Assembly: GCA_017882335.1 (NCBI GenBank)
Contig: JADGPR010000003.1
Location: forward strand, 1-64,000
DNA from: Bacteroidales bacterium
GTDB lineage: Bacteria > Bacteroidota > Bacteroidia > Bacteroidales > FEN-979
Reading direction: 5' to 3'
Length of the DNA: 64,000 bases
The notes under the pieces are model-generated. The model worked only from the letters and a program-made list of their open reading frames with translations, was not told the origin of the DNA and did not search any database. A program made the position numbers and the translations under genes. Shown here in pieces: positions 44,299 through 51,853 of the stretch. The number at the start of each line of letters is the position of its first letter. The stretch's first letter is position 1.

Positions 44299-45474
44299 TC
44301 AGGATAAAGAAGGATACCGCAGCTTCCGGATTTTCAACACTTCCTGGTAGATCATTTTTTTCAACATGTCAATGTTCGTTTTTTCCCTGGCAGAGATGAA
44401 AATTGATAGCAAATGGTTCTTCGCCATCCATGTGTTTTCAAGGTCTTTTAGGGTGAGGTTTTCTTTATTAACAGGAGTAAGGTCGTCTTCTTCCTTTGGT
44501 ATATGGGAATATTGATCGATCTTGTTGAACAGCATGATTACAGGTTTGTCGGAGGCGCCAATATCAGTCAGTGTTTGATTCACTACCTCGATCTGTTCTT
44601 CAAAGGCGGGATGTGAAATATCCACGATGTGAACCAGTATATCGGCTTCACGCACTTCATCCAATGTGGATTTAAAGGATTCAACCAGGGTATGCGGCAG
44701 TTTCCGGATGAAGCCGACCGTATCTGACAATAAAAAAGGAAGGTCATGGATCACCACTTTACGGACGGTTGTATCGAGTGTCGCAAACAACTTGTTTTCC
44801 GCAAATACATCCGATTTGCTGAGGAGGTTCATCACCGTAGATTTCCCGACATTTGTGTATCCGACAAGCGCTAATCGTACAAGTTCCCGGCGGTTCTTGC
44901 GTTGGGTTGCTTTTTGTTTGTCGATCTCCTCCAGTTTTTTCTTCAGCAAAGAGATCCGGTAACGCAGGATACGCCGGTCGGTCTCAATCTCCTGTTCACC
45001 CGGGCCTCTCATGCCGATACCTCCCTGCTGTTTCTCCAGGTGCGTCCACATCCGTGTAAGCCGCGGAAGCAGATACTCGCATTGTGCCAGTTCGACCTGC
45101 GTGCGTGAATGTGCAGTCCGGGCGCGCTTTGCAAAGATGTCGAGGATCAGGTTATTGCGGTCGAGGATCCTGCATTTGAGTTCCCGTTCGATGTTGCGGA
45201 TCTGGCTGGGAGAGAGTTCATCATCAAACACTGCAATATCCACTTCATGGAGAGAGATGTATGCGCGGATCTCTTGCAGCTTTCCTTTGCCTACATAGGT
45301 TCTCGGATCAGGAAATTCCAGTTTCTGGATGAATTTTTTCACTGGTACGCCACCAGCTGTATCCACCAGGAATGCGAGCTCTTCCAGGTATTCCTCAACG
45401 ATAAAGAGATCCTGATGATGATGGGCAACGCCAACAAGGACGACGGTTTCAGTGCCAGGAGCGATTTCCTTCAT
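44299..45474 (-). CDS. hflX: GTPase HflX
   Basis: This 391-aa ribosome-associated GTPase splits stalled or hibernating ribosomes. The N-terminal HflX domain (about 10-175) includes YVGKGKLQEI and RTAHSRTQVELAQ, plus the Gly-rich GGIGMRGPGE. The G domain follows, with G1 GYTNVGKST near 210, G3 DTVGF near 255 and G4 NKID near 315. Length is standard for short bacterial HflX. It is followed by lnt on the same strand with its own promoter, so co-transcription is not needed. Confidence 0.96.
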   Translation of the reverse strand: MKEIAPGTETVVLVGVAHHHQDLFIVEEYLEELAFLVDTAGGVPVKKFIQKLEFPDPRTYVGKGKLQEIRAYISLHEVDIAVFDDELSPSQIRNIERELKCRILDRNNLILDIFAKRARTAHSRTQVELAQCEYLLPRLTRMWTHLEKQQGGIGMRGPGEQEIETDRRILRYRISLLKKKLEEIDKQKATQRKNRRELVRLALVGYTNVGKSTVMNLLSKSDVFAENKLFATLDTTVRKVVIHDLPFLLSDTVGFIRKLPHTLVESFKSTLDEVREADILVHIVDISHPAFEEQIEVVNQTLTDIGASDKPVIMLFNKIDQYSHIPKEEDDLTPVNKENLTLKDLENTWMAKNHLLSIFISAREKTNIDMLKKMIYQEVLKIRKLRYPSLS

Positions 45475-45485
45475 GTTCGTTGGTT

Positions 45486-45588
45486 ATTGTAAATTATGAA
45501 TTATGAGTTTGAATCTTGAATTATGAGTTGACACAATCATGATCGTTGATTCAACAATCATAATTCACACTCATAATTCATAATTGAA
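45486..45588. repeat. Inverted ATAATTCAT word repeat between trpS and hflX
   Basis: ATTATGAATTATGAGTTTGAATC words are followed, after a CAATCATGATCGTTGATT centre, by their complements (CATAATTCACACTCATAATTCATAATTG). The stretch can fold into one long hairpin. It sits between two same-strand genes. Confidence 0.7.
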
Positions 45589-45589
45589 T

Positions 45590-46585
45590 TCAGAAGCTCT
45601 TAAAACCGATGATTTCCCTGACTTCACGGATGGTTTTCTGTGCGCTGGCATGGGCTTTTTCGGCGCCCAGTGCGACCACCTTCTTCAGATAGGCGTTGTT
45701 GGCATGCAGTTCCCTGATCTTCTCCCGGAAGGTTTCGGTAAACAGGATCACATCTTCGGACAGTTGTTTCTTCATATCACCGTAGCGGATCTGGCAGGTA
45801 TCGTAAAGATTGCTGAAGTGAGCAAAGGTTTCGGGAGCCGAAAGCGTTTTCATCAGGGTGAACAGGTTCTCGATAGCCTGGGGTTTGGGCTGGTTCATTT
45901 CGGTGGGGCCGGCATCGGTAACGGCACGCATCACCTTTTTACGGATCACCTCGGGAGGATCGGCAAGGAAGATTGCGCTGTTTTCGTTTTCCGATTTAGA
46001 CATCTTGAGGCTGCCATCCAGTCCAGGCATTTTGACCAGGTTTTCTTCAAACGTATATGCAACCGGTTCGGGGAAATAATCGACATGATACAAACGGTTG
46101 AACCGGTTGGCAAAGGTGCGTGTCATTTCCAGGTGCTGTTCCTGGTCTTTGCCCACTGGTACCTTATGTGCCCTGTGAATAATGATGTCGGCCGCCATCA
46201 GAGTTGGATAGGTGAGCAGTCCGGCATTTACATTCTGAGGTTGCTGGCGAATTTTTTCCTTGAAGGAGGTGCAGCGTTCCAGTTCGCCCACATAGGCATT
46301 CATGTTGAGGAGCAGGTAAAGCTCTGCCGTTTCCGGAAGATCACTCTGGATATAAAGGGTTGCTTTTTCAGGATCGAGTCCGCAGGCAAGAAATTCTACA
46401 AGCACATTCTTGACATTGCCGTGAAGGTCGGCGGGTGTAGGATGCGTGGTAAGGGAATGGTAATCGGCAATGAAGAAAAAACACTGGTTCTCTTCCTGCA
46501 TCCGGATAAAACTTTTCAGCGCCCCGAAATAATTTCCGAGATGAAGGTTACCGGTTGGCCGAATTCCGCTTACAACGACTGTCAT
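45590..46585 (-). CDS. trpS: Tryptophanyl-tRNA synthetase
   Basis: This 331-aa class Ic synthetase charges tRNA-Trp. The HIGH-like motif is GNLHLGNYFGAL near residue 12, and the signature loop is LKMSKSENE near 193. GKDQEQHLEMTR, the Trp/ATP pocket segment, lies near 143. Length is typical of bacterial TrpRS. It appears monocistronic, with repeat DNA on both sides. A 380-aa antisense frame over it is a codon-usage shadow. Confidence 0.97.
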   Translation of the reverse strand: MTVVVSGIRPTGNLHLGNYFGALKSFIRMQEENQCFFFIADYHSLTTHPTPADLHGNVKNVLVEFLACGLDPEKATLYIQSDLPETAELYLLLNMNAYVGELERCTSFKEKIRQQPQNVNAGLLTYPTLMAADIIIHRAHKVPVGKDQEQHLEMTRTFANRFNRLYHVDYFPEPVAYTFEENLVKMPGLDGSLKMSKSENENSAIFLADPPEVIRKKVMRAVTDAGPTEMNQPKPQAIENLFTLMKTLSAPETFAHFSNLYDTCQIRYGDMKKQLSEDVILFTETFREKIRELHANNAYLKKVVALGAEKAHASAQKTIREVREIIGFKSF

Positions 46586-46753
46586 GTTAAATTACGAATT
46601 ACGGATTACGGATTTTTTGGGTATTGGGCTTTAGGCATTAGGTTTTGGGTTTTCACAATTTCGCTATTTCGCTACTTCGCCATTTATTCAATCACCATTT
46701 CACCATGTCACTACTTCACCACTTAATCACTCGCCAGCTCGCCAGTTCGCCAG
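46586..46753. repeat. Degenerate word repeats between rng and trpS
   Basis: Four different word families follow one another: ATTACGGATT, GGCTTTAGGCATTAGG, ATTTCGCTATTTCGCTACTTCG and TTCACCATTTCACCATG/CTCGCCAGTTCGCC. No gene is visible. Each family also occurs in another gap of this window. Confidence 0.7.
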
Positions 46754-48301
46754 CTACATTTTAATCTCATCACCTGCCTTATTAAAAAAATGATATTCCA
46801 AAAAATGATACGATGGCATGGGTTGGAGCTTGATTCTTCGCTTGAACCGGAAATACCATTTCCATTTCATATTGAAAAATCCTTTTGTAAAGTAGGCGTA
46901 GATGTAAGGATGTAAGCACAGCAAGAGGTGTTTTTCATTCTGTTCTCGGATGAGATAACTGATGTTATTCTCAATGTCGTCGGTCACCAGGATACTGGGC
47001 CGTATTTCGCCGGTGCCGTCGCAGGCGGGGCATTTTTCCAGGATCTGGACATTCATTTCCGGGCGGACCCGTTGGCGTGTGATCTGTACCAGTCCGAACT
47101 TGCTTGGAGGAAGAATGGAGTGCTTGGCGCGGTCCCTGTTCATCTCTTCCTTTAGCCGGTCATAGAGTTTACGGCGGTTGTTCCCTTGATTCATGTCGAT
47201 GAAATCGATCACGATGATTCCGCCCATGTCGCGGAGCCGCAGTTGGCGTGCTACCTCTGTAGCCGCTTCCAGGTTCACTTCCAGCGCATTGGCTTCCTGG
47301 TTTTGCTCGGAGTTGACCCTGTGTCCGCTGTTGATGTCAATCACATGCAGGGCTTCGGTATGCTCAATGATCAGGTAAGTTCCGCTTTTTATGGTGATCG
47401 TTTTCCCAAAAGAAGCCTTAATCTGCTTGTCGACGCCATACTGTTCAAAGATGGGTATCTTCCCCGAATGAAGCTTTACGATATGGACTTTCCCCGGGGA
47501 TATCTTCTGGATGTAATTCCGGATTTCCTCGTGTAAAACAGCGTCGTTGACAATGATGTTGTTAAAATCTTCGTTCAGCACATCCCGCAGGATGGCCGAG
47601 GTACGGTCAATTTCGCCAATGATCTTCTGAGGTGCCTTGGATGTAGGTAACTTTTGTGATGTGATCTCCCATTTTTTGTAAAGGTTCCGGAGGTCGCCGT
47701 CGAGGTCGGCAACCAGTTTGCCTTCGGCAACGGTACGAATGATCACACCGCAGTTTTTGGGCTTGATGCTCGCGATGAGGCGTTTGAGCCTGTTCCGTTC
47801 TTCGGCGCTCTTGATCTTCTGTGAAACCGAGATCTTATCGGAGAAAGGGATCAGCACGACGTATCTTCCTGCAAATGAAAGCTCGGAAGTCACCCGCGGC
47901 CCCTTGGTGGAAATGGGTTCTTTTGCAACCTGTACCAGGATCTGCTGGTTGGGTTTCAGCACATTATTGATACGCCCCGATTTCTGGATGTCTTCTTCCA
48001 TCTTGTGTTCACCGATGGAAAGACCGGGGGTGTTGGAAAAGCTGGCTTTGATGTATTTTAAAAGGGAGTTGATCTGGGGGCCCAGGTCAAGGTAATGCAG
48101 AAAGGCATCTTTGCCATACCCGACATCCACAAATGCTGCATTCAGCCCGGGCATTATCTTCTTGACTCTTCCAAGGTAAATGTCGCCTACGGCAAATTCG
48201 CTATTCGATTTCTCTTTATTTAACTCAACGAGTAGCTTTTCCTCAAGAAGTGCGATTTCAACCTCATTGGAAGTCGAATTGATGATTAATTCCTTATTCA
48301 C
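46754..48301 (-). CDS. rng: Ribonuclease E/G family endoribonuclease
   Basis: This 515-aa RNase G-type enzyme acts in 5S/16S rRNA and mRNA processing. The S1 domain is near 37-120 (GDIYLGRVKKIMPGLNAAFV). The catalytic DNase I-like domain contains VIDINSG and IDFIDMN, whose Asp residues bind Mg. The zinc-link CPACDGTGE lies near 425. The long RNase E scaffold tail is missing. The start codon is GTG. The COX24-like mini-gene and the HU gene lie upstream on the same strand, an order common in Bacteroidota. Confidence 0.96.
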   Translation of the reverse strand: MNKELIINSTSNEVEIALLEEKLLVELNKEKSNSEFAVGDIYLGRVKKIMPGLNAAFVDVGYGKDAFLHYLDLGPQINSLLKYIKASFSNTPGLSIGEHKMEEDIQKSGRINNVLKPNQQILVQVAKEPISTKGPRVTSELSFAGRYVVLIPFSDKISVSQKIKSAEERNRLKRLIASIKPKNCGVIIRTVAEGKLVADLDGDLRNLYKKWEITSQKLPTSKAPQKIIGEIDRTSAILRDVLNEDFNNIIVNDAVLHEEIRNYIQKISPGKVHIVKLHSGKIPIFEQYGVDKQIKASFGKTITIKSGTYLIIEHTEALHVIDINSGHRVNSEQNQEANALEVNLEAATEVARQLRLRDMGGIIVIDFIDMNQGNNRRKLYDRLKEEMNRDRAKHSILPPSKFGLVQITRQRVRPEMNVQILEKCPACDGTGEIRPSILVTDDIENNISYLIREQNEKHLLLCLHPYIYAYFTKGFFNMKWKWYFRFKRRIKLQPMPSYHFLEYHFFNKAGDEIKM

Positions 48302-48318
48302 GCTTCATATTTTTAAAT

Positions 48319-48346
48319 TCCTACTCACCGGTGGGTTACCGGTGAA
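48319..48346. terminator. Hairpin between rng and the COX24-like gene
   Basis: ACTCACCGGT pairs with ACCGGTGAAGT around a short GGGTT centre. It lies 97 bases downstream of the COX24-like stop on the minus strand. There is no strong T run, so a terminator is only likely; it might attenuate reading into rng. Confidence 0.35.
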
Positions 48347-48445
48347 GTCAATGACTTAAGGAATTGTAGCAGGCAGTGGGCGAGGAAAGAAAATATAACC
48401 CCCGCATCATGCCGTATCAAACAGCAGGATGCAGAGGTCAGCTGT

Positions 48446-48535
48446 TTATTTTTTCTTATGTCTGTTCTTACGCAAGCGTTTTTTCCGCTTGTGGGTAGCC
48501 ATCTTGTGTCTCTTTCTTTTTTTACCGCTTGGCAT
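48446..48535 (-). CDS. COX24/AURKAIP1-like basic mini-protein
   Basis: This 29-residue, extremely Lys/Arg-rich frame starts MPSGKKRKRHKMATHKRKKR and ends NRHKKK. The KRKRHKMATHKRKKRLR core resembles the AURKAIP1/COX24 domain of mitochondrial small-subunit protein mS38 and the bS22-like mini-proteins of Bacteroidota ribosomes. It is probably a small ribosomal protein bound near the decoding centre. It is conserved in position between HU and RNase G in related bacteria, as far as I recall. It is too short for usual gene calling. Its 90 bases lie 18 bases after the HU stop codon, so the two are probably co-transcribed. Confidence 0.88.
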   Translation of the reverse strand: MPSGKKRKRHKMATHKRKKRLRKNRHKKK

Positions 48536-48553
48536 GATGTAATGTTTAAAAAG

Positions 48554-48844
48554 TTACTTTGCTTTAACAGAGGATTTTACCTTGTTAACGAAGGTTTTTG
48601 CTGGCTTGAATGCCGGAATGTTGTGAGCGGGGATGATGATAGTAGTGTTCTTGGAAATGTTCCTTCCTGTTTTCTCTGCCCTTTTTTTGATGATAAAACT
48701 TCCGAACCCTCTTAAATAAACGTTTTGTCCGTGAATCATGGAGTTCTTCAAAGTTTCCATAAAAGCTTCAACAGTTGCCTGAACGGCTACTTTTTCGATG
48801 CCTGTTTTATTAGCGATGTCTGCTACAATTTCTGCTTTTGTCAT
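48554..48844 (-). CDS. HU-family DNA-binding protein
   Basis: This 96-aa nucleoid protein starts MTKAEIVADIANKTGIE. It carries the beta-arm signature GFGSFIIKKRAEKTGRNI and ends in a Lys-rich tail. It bends and compacts DNA as a dimer. A TATATTTG promoter box lies 60 bases upstream. It is followed by the COX24-like mini-gene and rng. Length and motifs are typical; IHF-like specialisation cannot be judged. Confidence 0.95.
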   Translation of the reverse strand: MTKAEIVADIANKTGIEKVAVQATVEAFMETLKNSMIHGQNVYLRGFGSFIIKKRAEKTGRNISKNTTIIIPAHNIPAFKPAKTFVNKVKSSVKAK

Positions 48845-48903
48845 GTTGATTTAAATTAGTTATTCTATTAATAATGATGTTTTTATTGGTCAAAACGGGG
48901 GTG

Positions 48904-48930
48904 CAAATATAGAATATTTTTGATTGACAA
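48904..48930 (-). promoter_or_regulatory. Promoter of the HU/COX24 operon
   Basis: TATATTTG (48904-48911 complement) is a good -7 box, and TTG at 48928-48930 complement, 16 bases upstream, may be the -33 element. It is the most complete Bacteroidota-type promoter seen here and leaves a leader of about 50 bases. Confidence 0.6.
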
Positions 48931-49063
48931 GGAAATAAATTCACATTTTACTTGGAAGGCAAAATTTTTTTAGGAAGAGTTTGTCTGAATTTACTTGATC
49001 ATCCCGGTGATTGAAATCGATTTATATGTACATTCGGGCACAAAATAAGGATTCCGGAATTAT

Positions 49064-49180
49064 TCGTGAGACTCAAATTTTTAGAACGTAGTGAAGAAAA
49101 ATTTGATAGTCGAACAATCCCGATGAAATCGGAGGGTAAAATACACCATCCCGGAGCGGAATTTGGGGTTTATACCCGTG
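49064..49180. repeat. Dispersed intergenic repeat, copy 2
   Basis: CGTGAGACTCAAATTTT...AAAATTTGATAGTCGAAC...AATCCCGATGAAATC...GGGTAAAATAC...ATACCCGTG follows the same block order as 31670-31836. The first arm can form a hairpin of GACTCAAATTTTT with AAAAATTTGATAGTC. It occupies much of the gap upstream of mutY. Divergence between copies argues for an old repeat family. Confidence 0.7.
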
Positions 49181-49208
49181 AATTTTTCATATTGAATTTT
49201 CTGATAGC

Positions 49209-50267
49209 ATGAATTTCACAAAGATCCTGGCGAAGTGGTATGATAAGAACAAAAGGGAACTTCCCTGGAGAAGAACTAAAGACCCTTACCGGATCTGGGT
49301 TTCGGAAATCATCCTTCAGCAAACCCGGATCGAACAAGGTTGGGATTATTACCTGCGCTTTCTTGAAAAATTCCCCATCCTCTGTGCTTTGGCGTCAGCG
49401 GAGGAAGAAGATGTGCTTAAACTCTGGCAGGGACTTGGATATTATTCCCGTGCCCGCAACATGCATGCAACTGCGAAAGAGATCATGAACATGCATCAGG
49501 GCATATTTCCCAAAACCTACGAAGAGATCCGGAAGCTGAAAGGGATCGGGGATTACACCGCAGCTGCCATCTCCTCCATCGCCTTCGGAATTCCTTCGCC
49601 GGTTGTGGATGGAAACGTCCTTCGCCTTTTTTCCCGCTTCTTCGGGATCCCGGACCCGGTCGACACCCAAAAAGGAAAGACCGCTGTCCTGGAAAAAGCA
49701 AAAGAACTGATCAGTCCTCAGCATCCCGGCGATTTCAACCAGGCTATCATGGAGTTCGGCGCATTACAATGCAAACCAACTCCGGATTGTAAAACATGTC
49801 CGCTGAAACCAGGTTGTGTGGCTTTTCAGCAAAACCGCATTGCTGAATTCCCAGTCAAATCAAAAAAGCAGCGACAGCGCACTCGGTATTTCCATTACCT
49901 CTTTATAACAGTTGATAAAGGAAAGAATCGTTCAGTTTTCCTGAAGAAAAGAACCGGTAACGATATCTGGAAAAACCTTTTTGATTTTCCCCTGATTGAA
50001 ACGGGAAAAGCGATAAGCCACAAAAAGTTGATCCTGTCAAAAGAATGGAATGATCTTTTTTCAGGAAAGAATGTGGTATTGGTGAAAGAATCGAAGCGAT
50101 ACCGCCACATCCTTTCTCATCAGATTATTGTTGCAAAATTTTATCAATTAAAAATATCGCCTTTCTCAGGCTTGCCTTTTCAAAAAGTCGCTTTAAAAGA
50201 GATACTGAAATATCCCGTCCCTAGATTAATAGAAAAGTATTTGGAAGAAGTCAGGAATTTATTTTAA
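49209..50267 (+). CDS. mutY: A/G-specific adenine glycosylase MutY
   Basis: This 352-aa repair glycosylase removes A mispaired with 8-oxoG. It has the family N terminus WYDKNKRELPWRRTKDPY, an HhH motif with LKGIGDYTAAAI near 110, and the catalytic Asp in SPVVDGNVLR near 138. The 4Fe-4S cysteines lie in CKPTPDCKTCPLKPGC near 192-207, and the C-terminal NUDIX-like 8-oxoG-reading domain is present. Length is normal. It opens a neighbourhood that usually continues mutY-ssb-gldE-gldD in Bacteroidota. Confidence 0.97.
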   Translation: MNFTKILAKWYDKNKRELPWRRTKDPYRIWVSEIILQQTRIEQGWDYYLRFLEKFPILCALASAEEEDVLKLWQGLGYYSRARNMHATAKEIMNMHQGIFPKTYEEIRKLKGIGDYTAAAISSIAFGIPSPVVDGNVLRLFSRFFGIPDPVDTQKGKTAVLEKAKELISPQHPGDFNQAIMEFGALQCKPTPDCKTCPLKPGCVAFQQNRIAEFPVKSKKQRQRTRYFHYLFITVDKGKNRSVFLKKRTGNDIWKNLFDFPLIETGKAISHKKLILSKEWNDLFSGKNVVLVKESKRYRHILSHQIIVAKFYQLKISPFSGLPFQKVALKEILKYPVPRLIEKYLEEVRNLF

Positions 50268-50400
50268 CCGCAAAGGGCGCAAAGTTTATGCAAAGAACGC
50301 AAAGAGAATGATACCAATACCCTAATCCCACACAACCAGTATCCAGCATCCAGCATCCAGCATCCAAATTATCCATTATCAATTTTCAATTATCAATTAA
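50268..50400. repeat. Word repeats downstream of mutY
   Basis: CGCAAAGGGCGCAAAG words come first (50269-50308), then CCAGCATCCAGCATCC words (about 50338-50366), then CAATTTTCAATTATCAATT words (about 50378-50398). No gene is visible. Confidence 0.65.
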
Positions 50401-50419
50401 AAATTTTACTTTTGCCGCG

Positions 50420-50560
50420 CAATCAAAGTTGAATCACAAGATGGACGACGGACCGGCGAAACGAAATGAAAACAACAACCTGCTCTCTGTAGGGATGTCC
50501 AGCCTGCCATAACCGCAAGTTTCCGCCTTCCAGTCAGCACAACAAAGGAAGGAGGCATCG
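50420..50560 (+). promoter_or_regulatory. Candidate structured leader before the PRC/MgtE-N gene
   Basis: After the AT-rich repeats comes a clearly G/C-richer stretch of about 130 bases with no reading frame. CCTGC (near 50479) can pair with GTAGG around a 5-base loop. CCTTCC (50526-50531) pairs with GGAAGG (50547-50552), the first part of the strong Shine-Dalgarno sequence, leaving a 15-base loop. This would hide the ribosome site of a metal-transport operon. I could not match it to the Mg M-box, the Mn yybP-ykoY or the NiCo riboswitch consensus. A riboswitch-like control is inference. Confidence 0.4.
50547..50556 (+). promoter_or_regulatory. Strong Shine-Dalgarno sequence
   Basis: GGAAGGAGGC ends 4 bases before the ATG at 50561. 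Bacteroidota genes usually lack strong Shine-Dalgarno sequences because their ribosomes sequester the anti-SD, and most genes in this window lack one, so this one stands out. Confidence 0.6.
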
Positions 50561-51835
50561 ATGACATTACAGACCACTTTCTACTTAAGCCAGATTCTCG
50601 GGAAAAAATTTATTTCTCCCGAAGGGAAGATCCTTGGCGTGATCCGGGATTTCCTGATCGATACCACAATCCAGGCTGGGCCTGAACCTGAACCCTTGCG
50701 GCCCCGTGTTATTGCAGTGAAAGTGAAAGCCGTCAACGCAGCAAAAATTTATGATTTTGCCACTTTCGAAGTAAAAAGATTCAAACAAAAGCTGCAGGTG
50801 ACCTGTTATGAAGTACACGAAACTTCGGAAGAAATCTGCACCAACTGTCTCTGGCTTGCCGAAAATATCCTGGATAAGCAGATCGTGGATATCAATGGGC
50901 GGAAGCTTGTTCGCGTGAACGATGTCAGGATGGTGATGATCCCTTCAGGCACGTATGCGATTGCTGTTGATGTGGGCATCGAAGGGCTTTTCCGGCGCAT
51001 CGGCATCGGCTGGTTACTTCAAACAGCCTTGGATCCTGTGAATGTCACCATCCCGGGAAAAATGATCCTCTGGGATGACATTGAAACCGTCGATTTTTCC
51101 AATTCCAGTATCAAACTTTCCAAATCATCCTCAAAGCTGCATACACTTCATCCTTCCGATCTGGCCGATATCATTGAGGATCTTGACCGTGCTACCAGGA
51201 CATCCATTTTCGCCTCATTGGATGATGAACAGGCTGCCGATGTACTCGAAGAACTCGAACCAAAGGCCCAGATCGAACTTGCAGAAAGCCTCCCGGTAGA
51301 AAAGATGGCCGACCTCCTCGAGAAGATGCCTGCCGACGAAGCAGCCGACCTGCTGGATGTTCTGGAAGAAGAAAAAGCCATCAAGATCCTGGATGAGATG
51401 GAGAAAGAATCTTCCGAAGAAGTCAGGGAATTACTTGAATACCCGGATAAGGCCGTAGGATCGATTATGACAACCGACTTTCTCACTTTCCGGGAAGATA
51501 TGACGGTTGAAGAAACCATCAAGGAGATCCGGAAAGTACAGCCCGAACCTTCCAACATCTATTCGATCTTTGTTACAGATAAGAACAATAAGCTGGTTTT
51601 TGCCATTTCCCTCATGGAGTTGATCATTGCAAATCCATCCTTAAAACTTAAAGAGATCACGAAACAGAAACCCTTAACGGTTTTCGACCAGGACAAGGTG
51701 GATTCACTGGCCGAGCTATTCTCAATGTACAACCTGCTGGCTATTCCAGTGATCAACCGCAACATGGAGATGGAAGGAGTGGTGGTGGTTGAAGACATCG
51801 TAGAAGATCTTTTAAAACGGAGAAAAACCCGTTAA
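50561..51835 (+). CDS. Soluble PRC-barrel / MgtE-N / CBS protein
   Basis: This 424-aa cytoplasmic protein has two PRC-barrel-like segments (about 5-85 and 100-180). An MgtE N-terminal superhelical domain follows (about 195-300, with LHPSDLADIIEDLD and ADLLEKMPADEAADLLD), then a CBS pair (about 305-420; VGSIMTTDFLTF...). In MgtE channels these cytosolic domains sense Mg2+ and gate the pore, but here the MgtE transmembrane domain is missing. The gene for an NRAMP-family transporter starts 18 bases after the stop, so this is probably a sensor or regulator subunit for that transporter. That functional link is inference; the domains are clear. Confidence 0.88.
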   Translation: MTLQTTFYLSQILGKKFISPEGKILGVIRDFLIDTTIQAGPEPEPLRPRVIAVKVKAVNAAKIYDFATFEVKRFKQKLQVTCYEVHETSEEICTNCLWLAENILDKQIVDINGRKLVRVNDVRMVMIPSGTYAIAVDVGIEGLFRRIGIGWLLQTALDPVNVTIPGKMILWDDIETVDFSNSSIKLSKSSSKLHTLHPSDLADIIEDLDRATRTSIFASLDDEQAADVLEELEPKAQIELAESLPVEKMADLLEKMPADEAADLLDVLEEEKAIKILDEMEKESSEEVRELLEYPDKAVGSIMTTDFLTFREDMTVEETIKEIRKVQPEPSNIYSIFVTDKNNKLVFAISLMELIIANPSLKLKEITKQKPLTVFDQDKVDSLAELFSMYNLLAIPVINRNMEMEGVVVVEDIVEDLLKRRKTR

Positions 51836-51853
51836 TTTCAGGTAGGAGTTGAG

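Noticed and set aside
45584-46726. 380-aa frame antisense to trpS
   Set aside because: Shadow of trpS extended by translated repeat DNA.
50420-50560. Known Mg, Mn or Ni/Co riboswitch
   Set aside because: I could not match the conserved loops of the M-box, yybP-ykoY or NiCo classes, so only a candidate leader is reported.
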